From Flavobacterium sp. 5 (lineage in GTDB: Bacteria; Bacteroidota; Bacteroidia; Flavobacteriales; Flavobacteriaceae): a DNA stretch of 64,000 nt. The position numbers and the translations under genes are program-made. Under the pieces are notes generated by a model. It was not told the DNA's origin, did no database searches, and saw only the letters and a list, made by a program, of their open reading frames with translations. Within the stretch, counting starts at the first letter, position 1. The number at the start of each line of letters is the position of its first letter. Where the stretch lies: assembly GCF_002813295.1 (NCBI RefSeq), contig NZ_PHUE01000001.1, positions 1,178,001 through 1,242,000 of the forward strand, read 5' to 3'. Shown in pieces: positions 1-8,021 of this stretch.

Positions 1-1401
1 ATTAAGTGCATCTGAATCACTATTTGAATTAGCATTAGTAAAAACAAAACTCAAGTTACGTGCTTTTCTTTCGAAAGCTTTATTAAAGTTGATGGTATTT
101 GTAAAATTAGTGGATGAGTTTTCTTTATATGAATTTGCATTGCTTTCATTTAAAGATGTTCCATTTTCATCCTTCGAAGCACTAGAAGATTCTGAAGAAC
201 TATTAGTGCGAGATTGATCGATTACTGGTGTAACAACCAATCTAGTTGTTGGATTTATTTTATATTCGAATTCAAAATTCGCTTTATTACCTATATTTTC
301 GTTTCTTGTTTTAGAATCGGCTTCGGTCAAAATAGCACCCGTAGGCAAGAATTCGGCTTGATTGGATTTACTTTCGTTTTTATTAATTGTATTCGAAAAA
401 TTATAACCCACAGTTGAATTCAATTTTTTTGCCCATTCATCAGAATAATTAAAACCAACCAAATTTGATGTAGTAATCCCTTTTCCAGTTGCAGTAGATC
501 GAGTTGCTTGTTTCGTATTTCTGCCACCGCCCATATTATCAAATACTTCGTCCATGGCAAAACCCGTCGAATTGATATTATTAGCAGAAGCCAGTAAACT
601 TATTTTTTGTTTGTTATTAAAATAATTCAATATAAAGCTATTTTCATAACGGTCATCACTTCCATAACCACCCATTACTTTTCCAAAAAAACCTTTATTT
701 TTCTTTTCATCGATAGTAAAATTGATACTAGCATCATCTGAACTAGATTCTTGCTTAGACAGTTCTTCTTTTTTAGTTTTAAAATCAGAAACCTGAACTT
801 TATTGATCATATCTGCTGGCATATTTTTTAACAGTATGGCTCCGTCTTTTCCAAAGAAAGATTTCCCATTTACTAAAAACTGAGTTACTTCTTTTCCATT
901 AGCAGTAACCTTTCCATCACTATCTACCTCAACTCCTGGTAATTGCTTCAACAAAGTCTCTACAGTGGCATCAGGACGTACTTTATAAGAAGCAGCATTA
1001 AACTCTAAAGTATCTTTTTTTATACGGATGGGTGGTGCATCATTTTTTATAACCACCTCGTTTAATGCAGTTTCATTTTGAGATAAGTATAATTTACCAA
1101 AATCCTTATTTTCTAAAAGTTTATTTTGCTCCTCAGTATACGTCTGATAGCCCATAAAATTTATCTTTAAAAAAACAGGTTTGTCGTATATTTTAGTGTT
1201 AATTTTAAAAAAACCATTTTTATCTGTAGTTGTATATTCAATAACAGTGGAATCTTTGACATTAGAAAAATAAACCATCGCTGATTCTAGTGGCTTTTGA
1301 GAATTAATATCATATACAGTTCCCTTAATAACAATGTTATTTTGAGCATTTGCTGCAAAAAAGAAGAACACACACACTAAGGATGAGTAAATTTTAGACA
1401 T
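1..1401 (-). CDS. TonB-receptor-like outer-membrane beta-barrel protein (3' part beyond window)
   Basis: Reading the minus strand from the ATG at 1401 gives 467 uninterrupted codons that run off the window start, so the C-terminal barrel is missing. The protein opens with a Sec signal peptide ending FFFFAANAQ. A carboxypeptidase-regulatory-like beta-sandwich follows (about residues 23-105, KGTVYDINSQKPLESAMVYF), then a plug-like region (about 125-220, ETLLKQLPGVEVDSDGKV, FLVNGKSFFGKDGA). The rest is Asn/Ser-rich barrel sequence. This is the layout of Bacteroidetes outer-membrane proteins of the OMP_b-brl_3/SusC-like class. No SusD-like partner follows in the visible part, so a nutrient cannot be assigned. 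It is absent from a simple ATG-to-stop ORF list because its stop lies outside the window. Confidence 0.8.
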   Translation of the reverse strand, partial: MSKIYSSLVCVFFFFAANAQNNIVIKGTVYDINSQKPLESAMVYFSNVKDSTVIEYTTTDKNGFFKINTKIYDKPVFLKINFMGYQTYTEEQNKLLENKDFGKLYLSQNETALNEVVIKNDAPPIRIKKDTLEFNAASYKVRPDATVETLLKQLPGVEVDSDGKVTANGKEVTQFLVNGKSFFGKDGAILLKNMPADMINKVQVSDFKTKKEELSKQESSSDDASINFTIDEKKNKGFFGKVMGGYGSDDRYENSFILNYFNNKQKISLLASANNINSTGFAMDEVFDNMGGGRNTKQATRSTATGKGITTSNLVGFNYSDEWAKKLNSTVGYNFSNTINKNESKSNQAEFLPTGAILTEADSKTRNENIGNKANFEFEYKINPTTRLVVTPVIDQSRTNSSSESSSASKDENGTSLNESNANSYKENSSTNFTNTINFNKAFERKARNLSFVFTNANSNSDSDALN

Positions 1402-1523
1402 ACAGTATTTCAGTTATATAAAGTAATGAGATACCAAAATTCGTAAAAGGTTTAATTGTATTATATTATTTACTTAATAAGTCTTCGATTTAAGCTATAA
1501 ACATTCAGAAAAAACAAAGCATA

Positions 1524-1549
1524 AAAAAATCCCGATTGCTCGGGATTTT
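1524..1549 (-). terminator. Intrinsic terminator after der (bidirectional)
   Basis: Inverted repeat AATCCCGA-ttgc-TCGGGATT with A-runs on the left and T-runs on the right. Read on the minus strand it ends der with a U-tract. Confidence 0.8.
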
Positions 1550-1555
1550 CTAATT

Positions 1556-2866
1556 TTATTTCTCTCTGATGTAGATGTCAATTGGCACTCCTGAAAAGTC
1601 CCAGTTTTCTCTAATTTTATTTTCAAGATATCTTTTGTAAGGTTCCTTAACATATTGTGGCAAGTTGGCAAAAAACACAAACTGAGGCGTTTGAGTTGGA
1701 AGCTGCATACAATATTTAATTTTTACATATTTACCTTTAGTTGCTGGTGGCGGATAAGCTTCAATTACTTTCAACATGAATTCATTGAATTTTGAAGTAG
1801 GAATACGTTGTTGTCTGTTTTCATAAACCTGAACCGTTGCTTCCAATGCTTTCAACAAACGTTGTTTAGTTAAAGCTGAAACAAAAAGAATCGGCACATC
1901 TGTAAATGGCATTAACTCCTTCTTGATTTTCTCTTCGTAATCACGGGTTGACATGGTATCTTTTTCAACTAAATCCCATTTGTTTACTAAGATAACAACT
2001 CCTTTACGGTTTTTCTCAGCTAACCAAAAAATACTTTGATCCTGTCCTTCAAATCCACGAGTCGCATCAATAACCAATATACAAATATCAGCATGCTCAA
2101 TCGCACGAACTGAACGCATTACCGAGTAAAATTCTAAATCTTCTTTTACTTTCGCTTTACGACGAATACCTGCGGTATCTACTAAGTTAAATTCAAAACC
2201 AAAACGGTCAAATTTAGTATCAATAGCATCACGGGTTGTTCCCGCAATATCAGTAACCATAAAACGTTCTTTACCAATAAGTGCATTGATAAAACTAGAT
2301 TTTCCAGCATTAGGACGACCAACAACTGCAAAACGTGGCAAAACCACTTCTTCCTGAACCGGTTCTGGTTTCACTGGAAAAGCATCAATTAATGCATCCA
2401 ATAAATCTCCAGTACCACTACCAGAAATACTTGCAAACGTGTAATAATCTCCCAACCCAAGGTTATAAAACTCAAGAGCGTCTTTTTCACGCATCGCATT
2501 ATCTACCTTATTCACAGCCAATAAAACTGGCTTAGTCACTTTACGCAACAAGCGGGCAACAATATCATCCATTGGAGTAATCCCCTCTTCAACATCTACG
2601 ACAAATATAATAACATCGGCTTCATCTATCGCCAATTCTACTTGTTTACGGATTTCACCTTCAAAAACATCATCGGATCCACGTACGTATCCTCCCGTAT
2701 CAATCACAGAAAACTCTTTTCCGTTCCACTCGCTTTTACCGTAGTTTCTATCTCTGGTAACTCCAGAAACTGAATCTACAATAGCTTCTCTTCTTTGTAT
2801 CAGCCTATTAAAAAGGGTTGATTTCCCTACATTAGGTCTTCCTACTATCGCAACAATGTTATTCAT
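1556..2866 (-). CDS. der: Ribosome biogenesis GTPase Der (EngA)
   Basis: 436 residues, the usual Der length. Two G domains in tandem are visible. The first has GRPNVGKST (9-17), DTGG near 57 and NKVD near 120. The second has GRPNAGKSS near 183, DTAGI near 230 and NKWD near 296. A KH-like domain ends the protein (about 355-436). Der binds the 50S subunit precursor and is needed for its maturation. The second GTPase of this kind, era, lies 1 kb upstream on the same strand, but they are separate units: der has its own promoter at 2921-2951 and a terminator. The start is the only ATG directly before the first G1 motif. Housekeeping gene, no anomalies seen. Confidence 0.97.
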   Translation of the reverse strand: MNNIVAIVGRPNVGKSTLFNRLIQRREAIVDSVSGVTRDRNYGKSEWNGKEFSVIDTGGYVRGSDDVFEGEIRKQVELAIDEADVIIFVVDVEEGITPMDDIVARLLRKVTKPVLLAVNKVDNAMREKDALEFYNLGLGDYYTFASISGSGTGDLLDALIDAFPVKPEPVQEEVVLPRFAVVGRPNAGKSSFINALIGKERFMVTDIAGTTRDAIDTKFDRFGFEFNLVDTAGIRRKAKVKEDLEFYSVMRSVRAIEHADICILVIDATRGFEGQDQSIFWLAEKNRKGVVILVNKWDLVEKDTMSTRDYEEKIKKELMPFTDVPILFVSALTKQRLLKALEATVQVYENRQQRIPTSKFNEFMLKVIEAYPPPATKGKYVKIKYCMQLPTQTPQFVFFANLPQYVKEPYKRYLENKIRENWDFSGVPIDIYIREK

Positions 2867-2920
2867 AATATAAATTCAAATATTTATTTGTACCGAATAC
2901 TGTTTTCCAGTTTCGGCGTG

Positions 2921-2951
2921 CAAAGGTAGTGTTTAAAACCATGATTATCAA
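2921..2951 (-). promoter_or_regulatory. Bacteroidetes-type promoter for der
   Basis: Minus strand carries TTG, 20 bases, then TACCTTTG, matching the Bacteroidetes consensus TTG-N17-23-TAnnTTTG. It sits about 55 bp before the der start codon. Confidence 0.7.
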
Positions 2952-3006
2952 TTTTTTTGGTATATTCGCAACAGCTTGTTTTCTTAACCTCTTCATTTAG
3001 AAAATT

Positions 3007-3504
3007 ATGGATGCCAATAATGAGATTCGTTTGCGTTTGCGTTTCTACAAAGAAGTCGATCAAAACATCGATTCTCTACGTCAAAAATTCATCCATTTTA
3101 CCACAACAAAATCTCCCGATTACTTTTTAAAAATAAAAGAATATCACATTTGGATTAACATCAAAGAACCCAAAAAAGCCTATTGGTCACCTCATCTGCA
3201 TTTAGAAATGGAATCCAAAGGCGAAAACCAAACCCACATTCGCGGTTTATTTGGCCCCGATCCTGGTTTGTGGACCTTCCTAATGTTTTTACATTTCCTG
3301 ATAGCAGGCACATTTATTATTTTTTGTGGTATCGCCTACTCCGATTATGTTCTCAAGAAACCAACGGCAAGCGATTTTGTGGTAATGGCTATGATGGTTT
3401 TTGCCTGGTTTTTACTCTATGTAATCGCCAAACAAATCCGAAGCAATGGCGAAAAACAAATGAATGAAATCGAAAAAACATTCTTAGAAATCATTGAATC
3501 CTAA
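3007..3504 (+). CDS. Hypothetical membrane protein, two transmembrane helices
   Basis: 165 residues, not recognised as a named family. An N-terminal soluble part of about 85 residues is rich in charged and aromatic residues (KEVDQNIDSLRQKF, EYHIWINIKEPKKAYWSP, HLHLEMES). Two hydrophobic helices follow (about 88-110, LWTFLMFLHFLIAGTFIIF; and about 122-142, FVVMAMMVFAWFLLYVIA), with a short charged C-terminal tail. It is divergent from der, stands alone, and ends at a strong hairpin. The balanced codon use and the conserved-looking soluble domain make it a real gene. Its function cannot be deduced from the sequence. Confidence 0.75.
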   Translation: MDANNEIRLRLRFYKEVDQNIDSLRQKFIHFTTTKSPDYFLKIKEYHIWINIKEPKKAYWSPHLHLEMESKGENQTHIRGLFGPDPGLWTFLMFLHFLIAGTFIIFCGIAYSDYVLKKPTASDFVVMAMMVFAWFLLYVIAKQIRSNGEKQMNEIEKTFLEIIES

Positions 3505-3517
3505 CATTTTTTTCTAA

Positions 3518-3569
3518 CCATTAAGAAATTAAGAAAAGTTAAGCTTAATTTTTCTTAATTTCTTAATGG
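3518..3569 (+). terminator. Long perfect hairpin, probable terminator
   Basis: Two perfectly complementary 20-bp arms (3518-3537 CCATTAAGAAATTAAGAAAA and 3550-3569) around a 12-base, itself self-complementary, loop. It starts 13 bp after the stop of the preceding gene. No classical U-run follows, so it may equally be a transcript-stabilising hairpin. Confidence 0.55.
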
Positions 3570-3619
3570 TAAAATTCAAATATTTTAAACAGTAAACTCA
3601 AAAGTTGAATACTATTTAG

Positions 3620-3761
3620 TAGCTAATCCAGCTCTCCATTACAACTCCTCGTTCAAAAAGGAGTTGTTGCAATGCGCTTGCACGAGCTTCCTTTGGTCGC
3701 TCAGTAACCACAGCAACAACAACCTTTTTTCACTGTGGGGTTTTCATTTCGATCTGGGCTA
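3620..3761 (-). ncRNA. Structured intergenic element, Flavobacterium dispersed type
   Basis: A non-coding 142-base stretch downstream of era on the same strand. Read on the minus strand the ends pair (TAGCCCAGAT near the 5' end with the TGGATTAGCTA end). Inner hairpins are visible: CCACAG with CTGTGG, and CAACTCC with GGAGTTG. It is clearly more GC-rich than the surrounding intergenic DNA. From memory, elements of this make-up (TAGCCC...GGATTAGCTA) recur between genes in Flavobacterium and may correspond to the Flavo-1 RNA class. That identity is a guess from pattern only. Confidence 0.45.
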
Positions 3762-3803
3762 AAAAAAAATCAGTACTAGAAAGCAAATTCTAATACTGAT
3801 TTA
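3762..3803 (-). terminator. Intrinsic terminator after era
   Basis: Minus strand AAATCAGTATTAGAA, short loop, TTCTAGTACTGATTT followed by a run of T: a long stem with a U-tract, 50 bp after the era stop. Confidence 0.75.
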
Positions 3804-3850
3804 TATATTACGTTTCAAAACCTTAAACTTGAAACTTTAAACAATGCTTT

Positions 3851-4732
3851 CTATTGATTATAACCGAATCTCTTCAACATATTAGCGTTGCTTCTCCAAT
3901 TCTTGTTCACTTTTACAACTAATTCGATGTGAATTTGTTTTCCAAAGAATTTCTCTAAATCCGCACGGGCATCCGTTCCTACTTTTTTCAAAGCAGCACC
4001 TTTGTGACCAATGATAATTCCTTTTTGAGTTTCGCGTTCCACCATAATCAAAGAACGAATACGAATGATATTTTCGTCTTCAAAAAACTCTTCGGTTACG
4101 ATTTCTACTGCGTACGGAATCTCTTTACTGTAATTCAATAATATTTTTTCACGGATTGTTTCGTTTACAAAGAAACGTTCCGGTTTGTCTGTCAATTGGT
4201 CTTTTGGATAATACGCAGGTGATTCTGGCAACAACGTAATAATCCTTTGAAAAACTTCAGGAACATTAAAATTCTGCAAAGCTGATATTGGATAGATTTC
4301 AGCATTCGGAACTTTAGCAGTCCAAAATGCTACCTGCTCTTCCAATTGTACTTGATTCGAGTTGTCAATTTTATTCAGCAACAACAAAACTGGAATTTTA
4401 GAATGAATGATTTTATTAAAGAAAGCTTCGTCTTTCAAATCCTGCTCCCCTATCTCCACCATATAAATCAAAATATCAGCATCTTCAAAAGCAGATTTCA
4501 CGAAATTCATCATTGATTCCTGCATTTCGTAGGCTGGTTTAATGATACCAGGTGTGTCTGACAAGATCATTTGAAAATCTTCTCCATTTACAATTCCAAG
4601 AATCCTATGACGTGTTGTTTGAGCTTTAGACGTAATAATTGATAATCTTTCTCCAACAAAGGCGTTCATAAGCGTTGATTTTCCAACGTTTGGATTCCCT
4701 ATGATATTTACAAAACCTGCTTTATGTGACAT
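3851..4732 (-). CDS. era: GTPase Era
   Basis: 293 residues, normal for Era. The G domain shows GNPNVGKST (12-20), DTPGI (about 59-63) and NKID (about 121-124). The C-terminal type-2 KH RNA-binding domain has the signature IIIGHKGAALKKVG (about 243-256) and a basic end (NKNWRSNANMLKRFGY). Era binds the 3' end of 16S rRNA and assists 30S assembly. The start directly precedes the beta-strand leading to the P-loop. On the minus strand upstream, TACCTTTG (4753-4760) fits the -7 box, but no good TTG is found at the expected distance. The gene is monocistronic, followed by a terminator and the structured element. Confidence 0.97.
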   Translation of the reverse strand: MSHKAGFVNIIGNPNVGKSTLMNAFVGERLSIITSKAQTTRHRILGIVNGEDFQMILSDTPGIIKPAYEMQESMMNFVKSAFEDADILIYMVEIGEQDLKDEAFFNKIIHSKIPVLLLLNKIDNSNQVQLEEQVAFWTAKVPNAEIYPISALQNFNVPEVFQRIITLLPESPAYYPKDQLTDKPERFFVNETIREKILLNYSKEIPYAVEIVTEEFFEDENIIRIRSLIMVERETQKGIIIGHKGAALKKVGTDARADLEKFFGKQIHIELVVKVNKNWRSNANMLKRFGYNQ

Positions 4733-4807
4733 TTCTACTATAATTTATTTTGCAAAGGTAGTTATATCAAGTCAATACAGGAAATAAAACATTTTTTAAA
4801 GTTTTCC

Positions 4808-4837
4808 TTGTTTTTATCTAAATTCGGCGTATCTTTG
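4808..4837 (+). promoter_or_regulatory. Promoter of the tRNA-fMet pair
   Basis: TTG (4808-4810), 19 bases, TATCTTTG (4830-4837): an exact fit to the Bacteroidetes housekeeping consensus, 12 bp before the first tRNA. Confidence 0.8.
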
Positions 4838-4849
4838 CACCCGAAACAT

Positions 4850-4922
4850 CGCGGGATAGAGCAGTAGGCAGCTCGTCGGGCTCATAACCCGAAGGTCACA
4901 GGTTCGAGTCCTGTTCCCGCTA
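4850..4922 (+). tRNA. tRNA-fMet (initiator, CAT), copy 1
   Basis: A complete cloverleaf can be drawn: acceptor CGCGGGA/TCCCGCT, D arm GAGC/GCTC, anticodon arm TCGGG-CTCATAA-CCCGA, T arm ACAGG-TTCGAGT-CCTGT. Initiator hallmarks are present: a C1:U72 mismatch at the acceptor end and three consecutive G:C pairs next to the anticodon loop. CCA is not encoded (CTA follows the discriminator A). Confidence 0.95.
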
Positions 4923-4956
4923 CTAAGTAGCCTTATTGAGATTACAAAACGCACAT

Positions 4957-5029
4957 CGCGGGATAGAGCAGTAGGCAGCTCGTCGGGCTCATAACCCGAA
5001 GGTCACAGGTTCGAGTCCTGTTCCCGCTA
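4957..5029 (+). tRNA. tRNA-fMet (initiator, CAT), copy 2
   Basis: Identical in all 73 bases to the copy at 4850-4922 and separated from it by 34 bp. The six bases before each copy also end in ACAT, so the repeat unit is slightly longer than the tRNA. Both are read from the single promoter upstream and end at the terminator at 5034-5063. The shared sequence points to a recent tandem duplication or gene conversion. Confidence 0.95.
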
Positions 5030-5033
5030 CTAG

Positions 5034-5063
5034 AAAAGCTTCAGAGAAATCTGGAGCTTTTTT
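5034..5063 (+). terminator. Terminator of the tRNA pair
   Basis: AAAGCTTCAGA-gaaa-TCTGGAGCTTTTTT: an 11-bp stem including one G:U pair, GAAA tetraloop and U-tract. Near-identical terminators occur at 7392, 13719 and 24229, and a partly decayed one at 10187. Confidence 0.9.
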
Positions 5064-5428
5064 GTTTATATCTACTTTTGTAGATTCTCTTTGCAGATTC
5101 ACATCGTCAAAATTAAGTAGGCAGAAAAAACAGCTAAGGCTTGAATTTCTCAAAATTAAACAAATCTAGTCTCATACATTAGTATTTCAACTGATAGAAA
5201 TCCAGATATATTTTTGCAACAACCTTTCAAATCAGCCTCTAAAAAAATTCCTTAAGTTATTTTTATACAAGTACATTTAGTTAATCATTTCTTAATCCCT
5301 CAAGAAAATCATTAGTATTAATATAAATTCGTCTTGTCAATTCTTACGAAATAAGCTATGTTTTGATAAAAGACTAATTATCATGATATCCAAAAACAAA
5401 TCTTTGAAACAACTTTTATATTAAAAAA
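5064..5428 (+). other. Intergenic region without a recognisable gene
   Basis: 365 bp between the tRNA terminator and the TTG-started regulator gene. It is AT-rich. No ORF, RNA fold or convincing promoter was found; a lone TATTTTTG-like box near 5208 lacks a TTG partner. Confidence 0.5.
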
Positions 5429-6565
5429 TTGATTTACACAACACTTTTAAATATTGCGATTTTTCAGGGAATAGTCTTGGGCTTAATTATTTTAAAGTCT
5501 TCCTTATTCAATAGTAATTCAAATAAATATCTAGCATATTTAATATTTACACTTTCAATTATTTTTTTAAATCATATTTTTGAGATTGAAGAAACATTTG
5601 TTTCCTATCCTTTTCTACGTTTTATTGACCATATCGAGTGGTCATTTCTATTACCTGTTTTCATATTTCTGTTTATTATAAACCGGATTGATGATACTGT
5701 AAAAAGCAAACAAAAAGTTTATTTGTGCTTTATTCCATTTGCCTATTCCGCTGCCCTTAGTATTACAACTGATCTTGATAGTGTTGCAGGAATTTATAAA
5801 ATTTCTGAGTCAGAAATCAATATAATCAACATACTTGGCCTTATCCATCTTTTTTTAGCCATTACATTCATCCCCTTCCTACTATTTTACTCTTATTTTA
5901 TGATAAGACATTTAAAAGATTCACAGGAAAAAAAATGGATAATTACCTTATTAACCCTTGTTTCTTTATTAATATTCTCTTATCTCATTACTTGTCTAGT
6001 CGGTTTATTTCTTCAATATGATATTTCTTCTACAATGAACGTTCTGGCTTTATTTGGAACATTCATAATACACTGGACAGCATATATAGGCATTTACAAA
6101 TACAACCTTGCCAAAAACAAAGATGCTGTTTACAATTTTCTAAATAAAGACTTAACAATTTCGTATGCCAATCTGCCAATTGTAGAAAATTACACCCCAG
6201 AAGAAAACAAGGAATCTATTACAGCAGATAATCTTTATTTTCAAAAACTGGAACTTCTTTGCAAAGATCAGCACATTTATACTGACAGTACATTAAACAG
6301 AGAAAAAGTCGCTGAAAAACTAGGCATAAGCGCAGGGTATGTTTCACAAATTATAAATACCATAACAGGAGATAACTTTGCTCATTATATCAATCAATAT
6401 AGAATTGAAGCTGTCAAAGAAATGATCTCAAATTCTGAATATGAAAACTATAATTTGTTGACGATGGGATTAGAATCCGGGTTTACTTCAAAAACTACTT
6501 TTTATAAAGCTTTTAAAAAAGTTACTGGTCAAACACCAAACGAATACAAAAACACCAGCAAATAA
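5429..6565 (+). CDS. Membrane-anchored AraC-family transcriptional regulator
   Basis: 378 residues. The N-terminal half is strongly hydrophobic, with about seven membrane helices between residues 1 and 225. The C-terminal part (about 270-375) is an AraC-type DNA-binding domain with two helix-turn-helix units (LNREKVAEKLGISAGYVSQI; LLTMGLESGFTSKTTFYKAF) and the typical end KKVTGQTPNEYK. This 7TM-AraC form is common in Bacteroidetes and is thought to sense a signal at or in the membrane; the signal is unknown. The start must be TTG (5429) because an in-frame stop lies at 5405 and no ATG follows nearby. The small barrel protein gene 88 bp downstream may be its target or partner. A second protein of the same design is encoded at 10398. 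Confidence 0.85.
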   Translation: MIYTTLLNIAIFQGIVLGLIILKSSLFNSNSNKYLAYLIFTLSIIFLNHIFEIEETFVSYPFLRFIDHIEWSFLLPVFIFLFIINRIDDTVKSKQKVYLCFIPFAYSAALSITTDLDSVAGIYKISESEINIINILGLIHLFLAITFIPFLLFYSYFMIRHLKDSQEKKWIITLLTLVSLLIFSYLITCLVGLFLQYDISSTMNVLALFGTFIIHWTAYIGIYKYNLAKNKDAVYNFLNKDLTISYANLPIVENYTPEENKESITADNLYFQKLELLCKDQHIYTDSTLNREKVAEKLGISAGYVSQIINTITGDNFAHYINQYRIEAVKEMISNSEYENYNLLTMGLESGFTSKTTFYKAFKKVTGQTPNEYKNTSK

Positions 6566-6653
6566 GTACCATTTTATACATTTTTAAGCTTTTGAAACCT
6601 TTGCTATTTTTACTTATGTGAATTTTGGTTTTAAATAATTCAAATCAATTTTT

Positions 6654-7208
6654 ATGAAAAAAATTTTAGTACTAGCTGTTGTTACAGTTTTAGGATTTAC
6701 AAATGTTAATGCACAAAAAATTAAATTTGGTGCTAAAGGAGGTTTAAACTTCGCATCTATCAGCGGTGATAATACAAAAGGTAGTAATACCGTAACATCA
6801 TTTAATTTTGGTCTTTTATCAGAGATTCCAATTTCCGAAAAATTTTCTTTTCAACCGGAACTAATGTATTCTGGTCAGGGATATAGTTTCGATGATAATA
6901 CAGTTGCTCTACATTATCTGAACATTCCTTTAATGGGGAAATATTATGTAGCAAAAGGGTTGAGTGTTGAAGCCGGACCCCAAATAGGTTTTTTACTTTC
7001 TGCTAAAAATGAAAAGACAGATGTAAAAGATTCGTTTAATACTTTTGATTTTGGTATTAATTTTGGTTTAGGTTATAAACTTGAAAACGGACTTAATTTT
7101 GGTGCAAGATATAATCTGGGATTAACTAATATTAATAATATAGATGATTCTTCCAGTAAAAATAAAAACGGAGTATTTCAATTATCTGTTGGTTATTTCT
7201 TTTTCTAA
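6654..7208 (+). CDS. Outer-membrane beta-barrel protein, PorT/OMP_b-brl_2-like
   Basis: 184 residues. A clear signal peptide (MKKILVLAVVTVLGFTNVNA, cut before QK) is followed by alternating amphipathic strands ending in an aromatic residue (SVGYFFF), as expected for insertion by the Bam machinery. The motif KFGAKGGLNFASISGDN right after the signal is typical of the small Bacteroidetes porin-family proteins with an 8-stranded barrel. Function is unknown: members range from structural barrels to accessory proteins. It follows the 7TM-AraC regulator in the same orientation with an 88-bp gap and could be controlled by it, which is an inference from position only. Confidence 0.8.
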   Translation: MKKILVLAVVTVLGFTNVNAQKIKFGAKGGLNFASISGDNTKGSNTVTSFNFGLLSEIPISEKFSFQPELMYSGQGYSFDDNTVALHYLNIPLMGKYYVAKGLSVEAGPQIGFLLSAKNEKTDVKDSFNTFDFGINFGLGYKLENGLNFGARYNLGLTNINNIDDSSSKNKNGVFQLSVGYFFF

Positions 7209-7391
7209 AACTTAATAATTTCAATACTTCTATACGATAGGAATGACTAAGAAAAAAAAGAAACTTTTTTGCCAGTTTGATTTGTACCAGTTTTACCGAT
7301 TACACGTTTTTTAACATTGGTTATGGTCAAAGATTTATTTTTTTTAAATGGTCAAAAAATGATTAAGAATTGTCCCGTTAGGACTACCAAG

Positions 7392-7425
7392 AAAAAAGCT
7401 TCAGAGAAATCTGAAGCTTTTTTTT
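7392..7425 (+). terminator. Intrinsic terminator (shared by convergent genes)
   Basis: AAAAAAGCTTCAGA-gaaa-TCTGAAGCTTTTTT: a perfect stem with A-run and T-run, so usable from both sides. It lies between the barrel protein gene (plus) and msrA (minus). Confidence 0.9.
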
Positions 7426-7476
7426 GTTTATACAAGACCTTTTAGTCCCGTCCTAATAACTATTAAATCGAAAGCT

Positions 7477-7971
7477 TTACAAGAAAGTACCAAATCGTTC
7501 AAAATGGCAAGTATACCCATTGGGATGTTTTACAAGATAATCCTGATGATACTCCTCGGCCGGCCAAAACTTCTTAAAAGGTTCCAATGTAGTTACTACA
7601 GGATCAGGCCAACGTTTTGAGTCATCCACTATTTTTATTATTTCATCAGCATCGCTCTTTTCTTGTTCATTTTTAATAAAAAGAGCCGATCGATAGCTAC
7701 TACCCCTATCATTACCCTGCCGGTCTATCGTTGATGGATCATGTATCCTAAAAAAATAGTCCAATATCGCTTTGTATGAAGTCGCTCTGTCATCATAAGT
7801 AATTTCAATACCTTCAGCATGCCCTGGATGATTTTCATACGTAGGGTTTTCATTATCTCCACCAATGTATCCAACAACTGTATCTACAACACCTGGCTGC
7901 ACTCGGAAAAGATCTTCCATTCCCCAGAAACATCCTCCTGCTATATATGCTTTTTTTAAATTTTCCATCAT
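7477..7971 (-). CDS. msrA: Peptide methionine sulfoxide reductase MsrA
   Basis: 164 residues, a short single-domain MsrA. The catalytic motif GGCFWGME has the nucleophile Cys14, and the conserved blocks [46 protein letters not shown] and [21 protein letters not shown] are all present. It reduces the S-epimer of methionine sulfoxide in proteins, using thioredoxin. The first two codons are both ATG, and either may start translation. There is no MsrB fusion. The M13 peptidase gene begins 50 bp upstream on the same strand, so both may share a transcript. There is no signal peptide, so the protein is cytoplasmic. Confidence 0.95.
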   Translation of the reverse strand: MMENLKKAYIAGGCFWGMEDLFRVQPGVVDTVVGYIGGDNENPTYENHPGHAEGIEITYDDRATSYKAILDYFFRIHDPSTIDRQGNDRGSSYRSALFIKNEQEKSDADEIIKIVDDSKRWPDPVVTTLEPFKKFWPAEEYHQDYLVKHPNGYTCHFERFGTFL

Positions 7972-8021
7972 TTTTTTATTTTACGTTACATCCCACTGAC
8001 CTATTTCAGAGAGCAAGAATA

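Noticed and set aside
7240..7345. Minus-strand open stretch reading VKKRVIGKTGTNQTGKKVSF
   Set aside because: No start codon or upstream context, short, and built of simple Lys/Thr/Gly codons; insufficient to call a gene.
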